Assembly (NCBI GenBank): GCA_946902985.2
Contig: OX336389.2
Coordinates: 176,338,704-176,402,703, forward strand
DNA length: 64,000 bases
From: Meconema thalassinum
Lineage: Eukaryota; Arthropoda; Insecta; Orthoptera; Tettigoniidae
Direction: 5' to 3'
A program made the position numbers and the translations under genes. Shown here in pieces: positions 1 through 11,499 of the stretch (the stretch's first letter is position 1; each line of letters begins with the position of its first letter). The notes under the pieces are model-generated. The model had not been told where the DNA came from. It made no database searches and saw only the letters and a list, made by a program, of their open reading frames with translations.

Positions 1-71
1 CCTAGGTGGTACGTTATGTTCTCGAAAATCAAGTGGTACGTTTTGTCCGTGGTACGTTATGTCCTGACACC
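1..71. repeat. short direct repeats, motif TGGTACGTTWTGT
   Basis: Three near copies of TGGTACGTTATGT occur within 70 bases, ending where a SINE begins. They look like the end of an unidentified repeat cut by the window edge. Confidence 0.4.
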
Positions 72-690
72 GTGGCCTCCTGAGAGGCAGAGTGCAGGTA
101 TTTCTAGTCGACGCCCGTGGGTGACCTGCACACCGGGATGAGAGATGGGATGATGAAGATGTATGAAACTAGGCAAGGATGTGGAAGGAAGCGGCCGTGG
201 CCTGTCAGTAGGTACTGCTCGGGTCTAAGCTCTGTGAACTTGCGGGATGAAGGGCAGAGGCAGGGAAGGAGCAGGCGAGAATTGAGAATCCTGTCGACAG
301 CCCGCCGTGTTACCTGACATTCTCGTCTATTCCAATAGTGCTAACATAGAGTCTTTTCTGAAACTAGTGTGGCGATGCGAATGAGTCAGTGAGTCACCGA
401 CTAATGTATTTACTTCTGTTACTACGCAAGGACCGAGAAACCTCATCACTCGTCACCATCACTTCTCATAGTCCGCGATGCACATTCCTCTCAGGTTCAC
501 GCAGCTTAGACCCGAGCAGTACAAGGTACCGTCCCAGCATTTGCCTGGTGTTGAAAATGGGAAACCACTGAAAACCATTTCAAGGACGGTCGACGGTGGG
601 GCTCGAACCCACGCGTCTACCGAGTGAGCAGAGAGCTTGGCCCCATGACCTAACGCTGCGCTTTAGCAAGCCTATCCACTGCTGTCGGTT
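72..690 (-). mobile_element. SINE family A, split by a MITE
   Basis: This matches the copies at 29040, 43537 and 46300. In reverse orientation it has a tRNA-like promoter with a B-box such as GTGGGTTCGAGCCCCAC near 590-610, then the core TGGTTTCCCATTTTCAACAC. The copy is interrupted at about 213-531 by a TIR element; the flanks continue the SINE on both sides. Confidence 0.7.
213..531. mobile_element. MITE family J (TA-flanked TIR element)
   Basis: Terminal inverted repeats start CTGCTCGGGTCTAAGC and end with its reverse complement, each next to a TA. The same ends bound 44398-45048, where the element is 308 bp once its nested SINE is removed; here it is 319 bp. No coding capacity is seen. 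A TA target duplication suggests mobilisation by a Tc1/mariner-type transposase, which is an inference. Confidence 0.7.
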
Positions 691-697
691 AGACACC

Positions 698-897
698 AAT
701 GAATGAAGATGAATGAAACTGGTTAAGGAGTTGTAATGAACCAGCTGTGACCTATTGGAAGATATCGTCCCTATATTTGTCTGGTGTTGAAAATGGGAAA
801 CAATGAAATATTATTTCATGGTCGGTTGACGGGGGGTTTCGAACCAATTATCTCCGGGATCAAACTCCACGGCCTTGTGCTGCCCCTTTGCGAGCAT
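698..897 (-). mobile_element. SINE family A, diverged partial copy
   Basis: It has the GTGTTGAAAATGGGAAAC core and a degraded tRNA-like end (TTTCGAACCAATTATC in place of a clean B-box). It lies directly beside the larger family A copy. Confidence 0.5.
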
Positions 898-944
898 AAC
901 AACCGCAGTAAATAAATATAAATAAATAAATAAATAATGCATTA

Positions 945-1430
945 ATTATAACGGTCAGCATGATTAGCTGCCGCCCCGGAGGTCCTGGGTTCGATTCCCG
1001 GCTCTGCCACGAAATTTGAAAAGTGGTATGAGGACTGGAACGGGGTCTACTCAGCCTCGGGTGGTCCAAATGAGTAGAGGGGGTTCGATTCCCACCTCAG
1101 CCCTCCTCGAAGTGGTTTTCCGTGGTTTCCCACTTCGTCTTCGGGCAAATGCCGGGATGGCATTTCCTGTAAGGCCACGGCCACCTCCTTCCCTCTTCCT
1201 TGCCTATCCATCCCAATCTTCCCTTCCCTTTTCATCCCTCATGAGGCCCCTATTCGCTTTGCAGGCGAGGCCGCTTGGGCGAAGTGCTGATCACACCTCC
1301 CCAGTTGTACTCAATCCGACCAAGTGTTCCCAGCTCTAGGACACTGTCTGGAAAGGCGGTAGTACTGAGTTCCCTCGCTGATTCCGTGGGAACCACCTGC
1401 CTGGAGGGTAAAATTGACTAAAAATTAATT
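945..1430 (+). mobile_element. SINE family B, near full length
   Basis: A tRNA-like head (GGTTCGATTCCCGGCTC is the B-box) is followed by a second GGTTCGATTCCCACCTC, then the shared core CCGTGGTTTCCCACTT and GGGCAAATGCCGGGATGG. A long family-specific tail ends in an A-rich stretch near 1430. A short head fragment of the same family is at 26040. Confidence 0.75.
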
Positions 1431-1441
1431 AACTAAAACAA

Positions 1442-1667
1442 AGGTGGCTAAACAGCTCGCCGGGCGCGCTGGCGCGCACGGCCTTGCAGCGATAGTGGAG
1501 AAGACTAAATGTCTGTCTCTCTCGCTCACTTTCCTGTCTCACTCCCTCTCGCACAGACTTCAGCCCTTCAGAGTGTCGAACGTCAAAAGGTCACGCACCG
1601 GCGTCCCTTATCTTACTAGCGCCAGAAGCCAGCGTGCCAGCACACCCGGCGTGCTGTTTGGCCACCT
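1442..1667. mobile_element. MITE with ~30-bp TIRs
   Basis: AGGTGGCTAAACAGCTCGCC at the left matches the reverse complement of the right end (AGGTGGCCAAACAGCACGCC). The interior is GC-rich and noncoding. No convincing target-site duplication was found. Part of 6700-6960 shares scattered motifs with it and may be a rearranged relative. Confidence 0.6.
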
Positions 1668-1697
1668 CTGTTTTATTTAATTAATGCATTATTATGA

Positions 1698-1995
1698 TTT
1701 TTTCCGAGCAGGTTTCAAGAATTTACAAAACATGATCTGCTTTTTATTTGTTCGTCAAGACATTTGCAATATAGCCATCACAATAACACAGGTTATCATA
1801 CAAATTTCACACACACATTCAAGTACACGGGACTACATGGCCACGGTGTCGCCAAGCCCCTTGACATTACTTGATCGCGGTGATTTGTAGCGTAACGTAC
1901 AGTATGACTATGGCAGTATTTTTCCCCAGCAGATTTCAAGAATTTACAAAACATGATCGGCTTTTTATTTGTTCGTCAAGACATTTGCAATGTAG
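1698..1995. repeat. ~78-bp direct duplication flanking a SINE tail
   Basis: The stretch around 1698-1776 (TTTCAAGAATTTACAAAACA and onward) recurs at 1918-1995 with few changes. Between the copies lies a family C SINE tail. Confidence 0.7.
1775..1870 (+). mobile_element. SINE family C, 3' tail only
   Basis: It contains CACAGGTTATCATACAAATT, the tail sequence of the complete copy at 2041-2452. The tRNA-like head and core are absent. Confidence 0.6.
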
Positions 1996-2040
1996 CACTC
2001 GATTTCTCTGTGAAAAATCTGCCTGATTTCTATTCAAAAT

Positions 2041-2452
2041 GTCCGCCTCGTTGCGTAGTGGCTAGCATTCTTGGCTGTCACCGTGGAGGCCCGGGTTGGA
2101 TTCCCGGATCAGCCGAGAAATTTTATTCTGGTCTGAGGGCTGGAACGGGGTATACTCAGCCTCGTGAGGCAAAAGTGAGAAGAGGCGGGTTCGATTCCCA
2201 CCTCGGCCATCTTGGAAATGGTTTTCCGTGGTTTCCCACTTCTACTTCAGGTGAATGCCGGGATGGTTCCTAACTTAAGGCCAGGGCTACCTCCTTCCCA
2301 ATCCTCATTTGAATTACAAATACGCACGCTAATACAGCCATCACAATAATATAGGTTATCATACAAATTTCACAAACACATCCAAGTCCAAGTACACGGG
2401 ACTAAATGACCACGGTGTCGCAAAGCCCCTAAATAAATCAACAATAACAACA
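2041..2452 (+). mobile_element. SINE family C, full length with TSD
   Basis: The head CGTAGTGGCTAGCATTCTTG (A-box region) and GGTTGGATTCCCGGATC (B-box region) are followed by a second internal GGTTCGATTCCCACC, the core CCGTGGTTTCCCACTTC and a tail ending AATAACAACA. A 12-bp target-site duplication, TCTATTCAAAAT, is at 2029-2040 and 2453-2464, so both ends are defined. Confidence 0.85.
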
Positions 2453-2464
2453 TCTATTCAAAAT

Positions 2465-5400
2465 TACCGCAGCAAAATTATCCTAAAATTCACAGGCAGA
2501 CTGCACTAGTGTTATCAATGTTTGGAGCAAACGAAACGATTTTCTCTGAATTGAAACTTACAAAATCACGGCATCGCGCTCTGATGTCTGACGATAACCT
2601 GCGAAACAGCCTCCGGTTTTTCAAACAATCGTACCGAGCATTGAGCATATTGTAAATATATTTTAAAAAATTAAACAAATTGAAAACAAGAAAAATAAAA
2701 ATGTGACCAAAATTGCAATGTCTGAAATGACCCCCATGATACTGAGCCCGAATAGCTCATGCTGGTGATAGCTTGCACGAGAGCAATGGAATGTATTATG
2801 TCCGAGAGTTATGAACGCATCCCAGATACATGCCACCACATCAGATGTTCTTTTGACTTTGTTAAGAAGCTATGGATAATTACTCTTCATGATTAAAGAA
2901 GTTTTTCTTTAATGTGCAACCTTGAATTTATAATCAGAAGTCATACAGCATAATTAGCCACATTTTCATGGGCTTATATTTTTTTATTTATGGTTTAAGA
3001 CCAAAGGTATATCGTCGCAGACATGCGAGAGGAAAGAATTTAGTTGCTAAATGACTCGGGAGTGAGAGAACTGAGAACGCCTACTCCCGTGAAGGAATGA
3101 CTAATTTGTACTCGCATGGCGAGCACACGTCATTTTTGAAGGTCCAAGTTGACCCGATTTTAGCAAACGTCGTTATCAGGAATCTGATTATTTAACACGA
3201 CCACAGTATTTATTTAAGCACGAAATGTGCTTGTGACGTGAAGTAGTCCACGAAAATCTTTAAATGTTGATAGTTTCACAAAGTGATAAGTGAACAACCA
3301 CATGGTTGCAGCATGCTAAATGGCTGACCATTGTGACGATAAGTGATTTGTGTACGAGTGATACACTAGAGAAGTCTAGTCGAAATATCAATCAGTTCTT
3401 GTGTAATCTTATTGAGCCGAGCAAAGGCCGAAATCATCACGACCACGATTCAGCTGATACAAGCAGATAGAATATCTACCACGTGCGAAGTGTTAACTTC
3501 TGAGAATAGACACGTGCTTTGTGTCCAAATCTAGCTTCTGTGATTAAGCAGACAAGGCCTTTCTTTGAACACAGTCTGCTATCTGTGATGTGTAAAAGCA
3601 GTGAATTAATACGCTAGAAGCAGTGTCTACAATTCTACGATTAAACCAAGATGCCTTCATTTCACCTCGTGCTGAGGCATAATTGTCCTGTTCTAATGAA
3701 GAAGACGATAATGGCTTAAATATTATAATGGGAGGAACGCCTAACATCTAAGCCACTACAACCATGGAGAAAGACCTATGGATAGCCATGCTTATAGCCA
3801 AGCAGCGAAGATATCTTTGGATTACCAGGATAAAAGGAAAAAAAAAACTCAATCCCTTCTTTCGGATGAGGTGAACTGAAAATAGCTGTAAGTCATGATC
3901 TCATAATCTATTTATGTACGGTGAATGGTCATGGGTGGATTAGTTTGTAGCAGCCGTAACGTTATTGTCAGTCATCAAGGTAGGAATTTTCATTCTTTTT
4001 GACCACCTTCTATGGTGATTTCACGCTTAAAATGCTTCGTTGCATTTCGTTCCTGGACAGAGTTAGACACCGACTTGTGTGTTTTCACAGGGTGCAATAT
4101 TGTTTTCAAAAGGTAATTCCGCATAACGGAAGATGAATTTCGTCATTTGTGACGGGGGCATTATTTTTTAATTCAGCTCCAGCTGATTATATTTGTCATG
4201 TTTTCTGAAGTCCCCCTTTGATCATTATTTTGTACGCCACTGCACCTTTATTATTTAACATTTGAGGACGTATCGTTTAGGCACGGGAGGTCTCCAACCT
4301 ACATTGTTATTGTAAATTACATTTTCCAAGAGTGAGCAGTTTGCCACCAGAATTAAGATGAATTCACATCGTTGTAAATGAGTCAAGCAATGTGTTAACT
4401 TACTCATAATTCCTATTACACGATAATCGTATCATTTCAGTTATTTCCACCAAAGGTTTAGGTGTGAAACTTGTATAATACTCATTTAAACGTGCCTTGT
4501 ACGCATTGCATATTTGCTGTGAGCAGCAGTGGTGATGCACACTTTCAAAGACTTTCAACTGGAGAGAGATATCTTTCTGTTACGTTTCTTTGGTTTTCAG
4601 AAACCAAACATATCATTCATATTAAAATGTATTGGTCTTTAACGACATTCTACCCTTTACTACATGTGCATTATAATACAGAGTGAATGCTAGGGTCACT
4701 CATGAACTTTTATTGTGAATCTAATGTGATTTGAAATCAGTGAAAGACATTTCTTTTGGGAACTCACTGACACGCAGTAACGTGTATTACAGAGCGCTTG
4801 GAGGCATAATGACAGATGATAGCCAAGGTCGCGACTGTGATATTGCCCAAGGTTACCTACGATCTCAATTGTGAGACAATTGACTAACGACTTTTATTTT
4901 CATTTTCTCTAGACACTGCTAGGAATGTTCATTACGAGCCATGTTTGTTGATGCTCATGCTATTGACCTTGATCAAGTACCGATTTTTGTAAAGATTGTT
5001 TTAGTACAGGGGTACTACTAAGTAATGCTTTATATTTTGAAATATCCTCGCAGGTATTTGTGAGTGAGCCCAGTGTATTATTGTCATGATTCATATAGAT
5101 TTGAGTAACCATTTGATAGGTTTGACATTTAAGGCCATTGTTTATTCTCACTTGAAAGTGAATGTTTCTTTTCCGTGTCTTTGATAAACGAAGTTGGGTT
5201 GGTTACCATGTTTATTCTAGTGTAGGCCGGCAAATCTATGTTACAGAACAAGTTTGTCCGAGGTGGAATGGTAACGGTCTCTTATGAGCACCGATTGTGT
5301 TATTGCTAACGTGCGAACCACGTATTTTTGGTGAGGTGTACCGCGAGATGGTATCACGCTCATGCGAAGCCTTGCATTATGGTCAACTATCTTAATAATA

Positions 5401-7178
5401 AATGAACTAATAAATCTACGACATTAAACTTAGGACTAAATCATGAACATCAATTTATTTCCTAAACCGACGATGCTAATACTACCGTTAATTCGTAACC
5501 CCTGTTAAATCTTGATCTTGTTTCTTTTAGTCGAGCGGACCAATGCATTGAGCTTTAGTTTATTCCTACTGGAAAGCCTAGTATCTGACACAGATAGACA
5601 TTTGACAGGATTCGTACGCGAAGCAAAGTTCAGAACTTATGGGCCGTGACTCGATCAGGAGAATGCTGTTTTTGAGCAGTTTGGATTCTCATGTTTATAT
5701 ACACTGATAGATGACGGTGGATAACAAACAGTTGTTCATCTGACTGTAGGCAGGAATAACAAGATGATTATTTGTGTGTTCAAATTATTTATTCATTGAC
5801 ATGTTATCCCAATGTTCACCCTACTGCTTCTTGTAATGTAATACCTTTGTTGTTGTATATAATTGTAACATTGTACTGTAATGATGACTGACAATCATTA
5901 GATTTTCTTTAGTTTGTTTATCACGGACGTCTAACGCCGTTGATCAGTTAAAGCAGATATAGTTCGAATTCATTAAATCGTAAATGTAAATATGGGATGG
6001 TACCAGTCATTTAACTTTTCTGTCATGTTTGACATGTTTTTCTGACATGATGTCTTCTTCTTAGAAGCATCATCTACTCTTTTGTAACCATTTTCTTGCG
6101 GTACCATTTCCCCAGCTTTGATTTTTAGTTTGTTGTATTTAGGACCTGTCGAGGGGGCTCTACATTAAATTTAGGAGTTGTTTGTTGTCTTTTTTGTTTA
6201 TTAGCTAGGGATTAGCCGTCTTTCCAAACCCTCCGACCGTAGGATAGGGGTTTGGCATTTAAAATAAACAAACCATGAGCATGTCTTAAGTCTGGATGTA
6301 ATCATTTAGTAGTTTGACCTTTTGGGGGTGCATTTCTTTGTGTGTCTATGAAAATCACTGTGATGGGAACCTGATCCTTAGGGAAGCAGAGTCTTGTGCC
6401 GGCTAGTCCCACAAGGAGTGCATTCCGATCCTCTTCGGCAATGTGTCTCGAGGTAGGGGTCATCTGGGAGGCCACATCACAGTTGGCGGTGACCAGATAA
6501 CCTCGTCCAACGGGCACAATACCTTATCAATATTTCTGACTGTTTTAATGCTAAGCAAGTAATCTTCAAGTACCGGTACGCTGAGAAACGTGAGGAACAC
6601 AACATACATGTGTCGGACAACCAACGCGTTGGACGAACAGTTTGTTTGTTTGTTTGTTTACAGTACGTCCGGTGCGAAGGCGATCCCAACTTGACTCGGT
6701 CCGACGCGCCGGCAGTCAGGGCAGGCAGCCCAGCCAAGAGAGGCAGAAGCCAGCCTGCCGGCGTTTGGCGCAGCATAGCTGGCACGCCGAGCGTGCAAAG
6801 ACTGGCCGCCCCTGAACTAAAACGTGCAAGCTGCCAATAATCTTTTCTTTAGCTGCAATACCCGTGCACTGAAGTGAACACCCCTGGCTGTGCCGAGTGA
6901 TAATGTCTATCTCTCTCTCTCATTCACTGACCGCGATAAGCACTTGTCTGCGTGCCATACTGCTTGCCATTTTCTTCTGGCGTCTCATCGATAAGTATGC
7001 CACCGCATCATTTCAAACGCGTGATGGTGTAGAGGTCAAGCTGCTTCCTTCCCATGAAGGTGCACCAGGTTTCATTTCGATGAGAAATGTCACTTCTGTT
7101 AACGGATTCCACGTACAGTAAAAGGAGGTCCTGTGGCATATAATTATTAGATTAACGGTCACATAAAACTCATTTATT
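2465..7178. other. AT-rich DNA, nothing recognised
   Basis: I found no transposase, RT or conserved protein motif here. ORFs are short and unconvincing; the longest clean one in the GC-richer part (6302-6514, minus strand, 71 aa) resembles nothing I know. At 6600-6960 there is a GC-rich island with (GTTT)n and (TC)n tracts. At 7018-7110 a stretch looks like a worn tRNA-like retroposon head. Confidence 0.4.
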
Positions 7179-7179
7179 C

Positions 7180-7480
7180 TTTCAAGCCGCCTTCTTTGGT
7201 CTCGAGGTACGAATTGAGACTCCGGCTCCAAAGGGTGTGGGCTTGAATCCAGATTCTGCCATGGACATTACAGTAATTCTGGTCTGGACGGGATAGCCTA
7301 CAATCAGCCTTGAGGGGCACGGGTACGATTCCCATCTCAGTCATCCTAGAAGTGGTTTCCCGTAGTTTCTCAATTCCACTCACGACAAATGCTCGGATTG
7401 TTCCTAACTTAAAGCTACGGCCACCTCCATCTAAAACCTAACCTCAATACATTTTGATACAGACATCACCAAGGTTCAGA
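7180..7480 (+). mobile_element. SINE family C, diverged
   Basis: It has the internal GGTACGATTCCCATCTCAG and the core AGTGGTTTCCCGTAGTTTCT, followed by TGCTCGGATTGTTCCTAACT as in other copies. The tail is truncated near 7480. Confidence 0.65.
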
Positions 7481-7754
7481 TGTTTCCTTGACATAGACTA
7501 TTTTTCGTTAAATCGGAATTTAAGCACTAATTGGACGTTCCGATTCTATTTAGGTGCGTTTTATGTAGCATATAAATTCATATGCGAACTATGAACACTT
7601 GAACGTTGTGGACAAGTACAAGACGCATGCGCTTCCAGACGGAACGACACCAAGGCAAAACTATTTACTTTCATGTTGGGATGGTGCACATACAAAAATT
7701 AAAAGCAGTTGGGGCAACAATCAAATGTGTTTCCGTTGATGCTTGCGGGAGATA

Positions 7755-9283
7755 TAGTCCAGTCAAATTAGACCAAAAATGATGGTTTTGCTGCATTAAA
7801 TCATGTAGTTCCAATTTTTTCTGGAATGTGTAGAGGGAGGTCCCCTGAACAACGCCTAATAAAGTCCCGTCGATTTCAGGTGCTGCGGGGGGGCAGAAGG
7901 GGGCTCGAAGGCCCCCCTTTTTGGTTTTTGGCGCATAACTTTCAAACGGTGCATCTTACAGAAATGTTTATACTCTCCTAACTGAAAGGTAATTAAATGC
8001 CCTACAAAATGGTATATTCATTTTCACACCTGTGTGTTACCTTCTTCGAGATATGAGCTGGTGAACATGGAAAATTTGCAGAAAAATATGTAGCGCCTGA
8101 CGTTTCTCGTCAAACTTGCCCATCCAATTCGATTGCCTTCCATTTTACAGGAAAGTTGTGAGGAAGGAAGTTGTAGAGCACGAAGTTGCCTTCAAGAATA
8201 TATATACTTATGCTAATTTATCTTTATATCTTTAAACGTTATAGAGTTTTGACGTATCGGGGTCGGTTTCAAGATTTCGCTAGTAAACTGCTCATTATTT
8301 TACTTATGTTTTTAACGGCTTTAACTCTCTGTAACTCGTTATTTATTGATTATGTAAATATAAATGGTATTTATTACCCATATAAATAATGATATATACC
8401 TAGAATGTATAAATATATATGAACGCAGTGGCGTATATATGATTGTTTTGGGGGAGCCCAATATTTCGGAATACAATTTTTTTTTTATGGGAATGAAAAC
8501 GTGATCAAAATCTAATAGTTTGCAGTCCAGCCCTTCGGAGTATACCGGTATATATATATATTCTGAAGAGTTCGTTATTCTTCGTTGTATATATTCTTTA
8601 AAAAATAAATTATAAATGCCTATTTTATAGTTAACGCCACTGTTACCTTCTTATAATAAAAATAAATTTACTTGTTGGACAAAGAGAAACTTGAATATGT
8701 CATTCAATTGTCTAAAATGTTCATAAATTACTGACCAAATTGGGGGGGGGGGGGGGGCTGTTGGTTATAAACTGTATTTGTTTGAAATGCGTACATTTTT
8801 CTGTGAGACTGTACCTAGCCCGTTTAGTACGTGTTAGTGCGTAAAATGGGTCACCTGGTATGTCCCCAATTACCGGTGTCCACTGTAAATGTATGTCTGG
8901 AACCTATACACCAAGGTACAAGAAGGCCACAGTTTAAAAAAAGTGACCACCTAGGAATGAGACATAGAGAGGAATAAGTAACAACCCAAACATAATTCTA
9001 ATACAATAGTTTTTATTGACTATCAAACATTTCATACTCCTCACCGTCCAACTCTTCTGACTAATTGAATGGGAGCACTGTTGGTGCAAGCGCCGTGGCA
9101 ATTGCCACAGACAGGTGAGCAGTGGATGCCGGCTTCCCGGCATCCACATCTCTTACCGCAGCCTGTGGCACAACGGCAAAATATAGAATTGAGCACGCTG
9201 TCAGGTGCAATAGCGGCCTTGGTCTTAATAGGAGTCAGATATCCCCCATCTCCCCTTATCCAACCCCAACGTTCAGGTTCGAG
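7755..9283 (-). repeat. left arm of large inverted repeat
   Basis: This is the inverted copy of 9786-11304. From inside to outside it carries the 3' coding end of the Cys-rich gene (9041-9283, minus strand) and then about 1.3 kb of AT-rich noncoding DNA including (TA)n near 8550 and a G-homopolymer near 8742. Confidence 0.85.
9041..9283 (-). pseudogene. inverted duplicate of the CXC-type C-terminal exon
   Basis: On the minus strand this reads LEPERWGW, then a Cys-rich block beginning FCRCATGCGKRCGC and the same terminal VRRVGR stop as the right arm. It lacks the exon's 5' part, so it cannot make the full exon. It carries CREAG and CTNS where the right arm has CWKAG and CTNC, and it keeps a Cys (PVCGNC) that the right arm changed to Ser. 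The two copies have therefore decayed independently since the duplication. Confidence 0.75.
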
Positions 9284-9306
9284 AAGACAGACTGTACTCC
9301 TCCCAA

Positions 9307-9569
9307 CAACTTCAGACCTTGCCAATTCTGCCAGTACATTCTATTTATCCATGGCTTCACTGGATGCGATACCACTTCTGCCATTTTTGGGGGAAGTAAA
9401 GCAACCATAATCAAATGTTTCGAGCGGTATCCTAACGAAACCAAAAGCATCGCTGAAGTTTTTTATGACTCCACATCCTCGCCAGGAGATATCGCTGAAG
9501 CTGGGGGGAACAAATGTTCCTACTGATGTATCAGGCACCACTCCACGAGCATGACTTCAATCATCACAG
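9307..9569 (+). pseudogene. upstream exon fragment of CXC-type gene
   Basis: The frame reads FIHGFTGCDTTSAIFG and continues to about 9505. A frameshift at the G-run near 9503-9508 moves the reading to FLLMYQAPLHEHDFNHH at the exon end. These blocks recall a widespread uncharacterised arthropod protein family that I know only from memory. The 3' boundary is a GT donor at 9570. The 5' part of the gene is missing, so this is a remnant. Confidence 0.6.
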
Positions 9570-9652
9570 GTACATTTCATTTTGTATTGCTTGTACTAAC
9601 TTCGTTGCTGTTTGATAAATACATATTCTATTGTATTATGTTCTGTTCACAG
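9570..9652 (+). other. 83-bp GT-AG intron
   Basis: It starts GTACATTTC and ends TTCTGTTCACAG, with a perfect TACTAAC branch-site-like motif near 9595. Removing it joins CAC-AG to G-TAC and keeps the family frame (HH-R-YMCFVK). This shows the fragment is not a processed copy. Confidence 0.7.
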
Positions 9653-10028
9653 GTACATGTGCTTCGTCAAATCGTCAGCCAAGATGAAAGCAAACTTGTC
9701 TTCATTGTCACCTACAAAAGATGCTGCTCTATATCACTCGTGCAGAGTGTTTCTACAGGTTCAGCAGTGGTTTGGAAATGAAACACTCGAACCTGAACGT
9801 TGGGGTTGGACAAGGGGAGATGGGGGATATCTGACTCCTATTAAGACCAAGGCCGCTATTGCACCTGACAGCGTGCTCAATTCTATATTTTGCCGTTGTG
9901 CCACAGGCTGCGGTAAGAGATGTGGATGCTGGAAAGCCGGCATCCACTGCTCACCTGTCAGTGGCAATTGCCACGGCGCTTGCACCAACTGTGCTCCCAT
10001 TCAATTAGTCAGAAGAGTTGGACGGTGA
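9653..10028 (+). pseudogene. C-terminal exon with CXC-like Cys-rich domain
   Basis: It reads YMCFVKSSAKMKANLSSLSP near the start, then QVQQWFGNE, WGWTRGDGG and a Cys-rich block (FCRCATGCGKRCGC, then CHGACTNC) before the stop at 10026-10028. Closely spaced CxC and CxxxC pairs resemble the tesmin/TSO1 CXC pattern, which binds zinc and DNA in known proteins; function here is unproven. The exon is intact from splice acceptor to stop, but the upstream exon is frameshifted and truncated, so the gene is probably dead. The part from 9786 onward lies in the right palindrome arm. Confidence 0.6.
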
Positions 10029-11304
10029 GGAGTATGAAATGTTTGATAGTCAATAAAAACGATTGTATTAGAATTATGTTTGGGTTGTTACTTATTCCTC
10101 TCTATGTCTCATTCCTAGGTGGTCACTTTTTTTAAACTGTGGCCTTCTTGTACCTTGGTGTATAGGTTCCAGACATACATTTACAGTGGACACCGGTAAT
10201 TGGGGACATACCAGGTGACCCATTTTACGCACTAACACGTACTAAACGGGCTAGGTACAGTCTCACAGAAAAATGTACGCATTTCAAACATATACAGTTT
10301 ATAACCAACACCCCCCCCCCCCCCATTTGGTCAGTAATTTATGAACATTTTAAACAATTGAATGATATATTCAAGTTTCTCTTTGTCCAACAATTAAATT
10401 TATTTTTATTATAAGAAGGTAACAGTGGCGTTAACTATAAAATATGCATTTATTATTTATTTTTTAAAGAATATATGCAACGAAAAATAGCGAACTCTTC
10501 AGAATATATATATATATACCGGTATACTCCGAAGGGATGGACTGAAAACTATTAGATTTTGATCATGTTTTCATTCCCAAAAAAACGAAATTGTATTCCG
10601 AAATATTGGGCTCCCCCAAAACAATCATATATACGCCACTGCGTTCATATATATTTATACATTCTAGGTATATATCATTATTTATATGGGTAATAAATAC
10701 CATTTATGTTTACATAATCAATAAATAACGAGTTACAGAGAGTTAAAGCCGTTAAAAACATAAGTAAAATAATGAGCAGTTTACTAGCGAAATCTCGAAA
10801 CCGACCCCGATACGTCAAAACTCTATAACGTTTAAAGATATAAAGATAAATTAGCATAAGTATATATATTCTTGTAGGCAACTTCGTGCTCTACAACTTC
10901 CTTCCTCACAACTTTCCTGTAAAATGGAAGGCAAACGAATTGGAAGGGCACGTTTTACGAGAAACGTCAGGCGCTACATATTTTTCTGCAAATTTTCCAT
11001 GTTCACCAGCTCATATCTCGAAGAAGGTATCACACAGGTGTGAAAATGAATATTCCATTTTGTAGGGCATTTAATTACCTTTCAGTTAGTAAAGTATAAA
11101 AATTTCTGTAAGATGCACCGTTTGAAAGCTATGCACCAAAAACGAAAAAGGGAGGCCTTCGAGCCCCCCTATGTCCCCCCGCAGCACCTGAAATCGTCGG
11201 GACTTTATTAGGCGTTGTTCAGGGGACCTCCCTCTACACATTCCAGAAAAAATTGGAACTACATGATTTAATGCAGCAAAAAATCCTAATTTGACTGGAC
11301 TAAT
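9786..11304 (+). repeat. right arm of large inverted repeat
   Basis: This is the reverse complement of 7755-9283. It continues past the gene's stop codon through AT-rich noncoding DNA, a C-homopolymer at about 10311-10324 and (TA)n at 10505, to GACTGGACTAATACTG. Confidence 0.85.
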
Positions 11305-11499
11305 ACTGAACGTTGCAAGTGTAGTAATTGGTGCATTATTGACTAACCGTCACTGGAATGTCCTTTACTTCATTCTGAAGTTATGGATGCAGAAATCTTT
11401 CAACAATAATATACTGTAGTAGTTATTTTTGACAATGCTATGAAACCTATTATGGCCTCAAGAAGTAACTGAAAACATGCTTTGTTTTACTGTTAGTAA

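Larger units (their letters stand above)
7755..11304. mobile_element. ~3.55 kb palindromic element with CXC-type gene fragment
   Basis: Left arm 7755-9283 and right arm 9786-11304 are inverted copies around a 502-bp unique spacer. The outer ends share AGTCCAGTCAAATTA and the inner ends share CTCGAACCTGAACGTTGGGG. In the stretches I compared, the arms differ by roughly 1-3 percent plus indels at homopolymers (the G-run at 8742 and C-run at 10311 correspond). The arms duplicate the last exon and 3' flank of a gene whose upstream part lies in the spacer. No clear target-site duplication was seen. The mobile nature is inferred from the multicopy habit of the gene family. Confidence 0.75.

Noticed and set aside
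2041..2120. tRNA gene
   Set aside because: A- and B-box-like sequences belong to SINE heads; the cloverleaf is incomplete and the element has SINE core, tail and target duplication. The same applies at 18396, 25688, 45490, 53462 and 60103.
6302..6514. 71-aa minus-strand ORF as an exon
   Set aside because: The composition is gene-like, but I recognise no family and no splice or start context, so it is noted only in the surrounding gap entry.
7755..11304. Assembly-error mirror image
   Set aside because: The arms carry many scattered differences, including distinct amino-acid changes and homopolymer lengths, which a simple collapsed or mirrored contig would not show. Long reads would still be the proper test.
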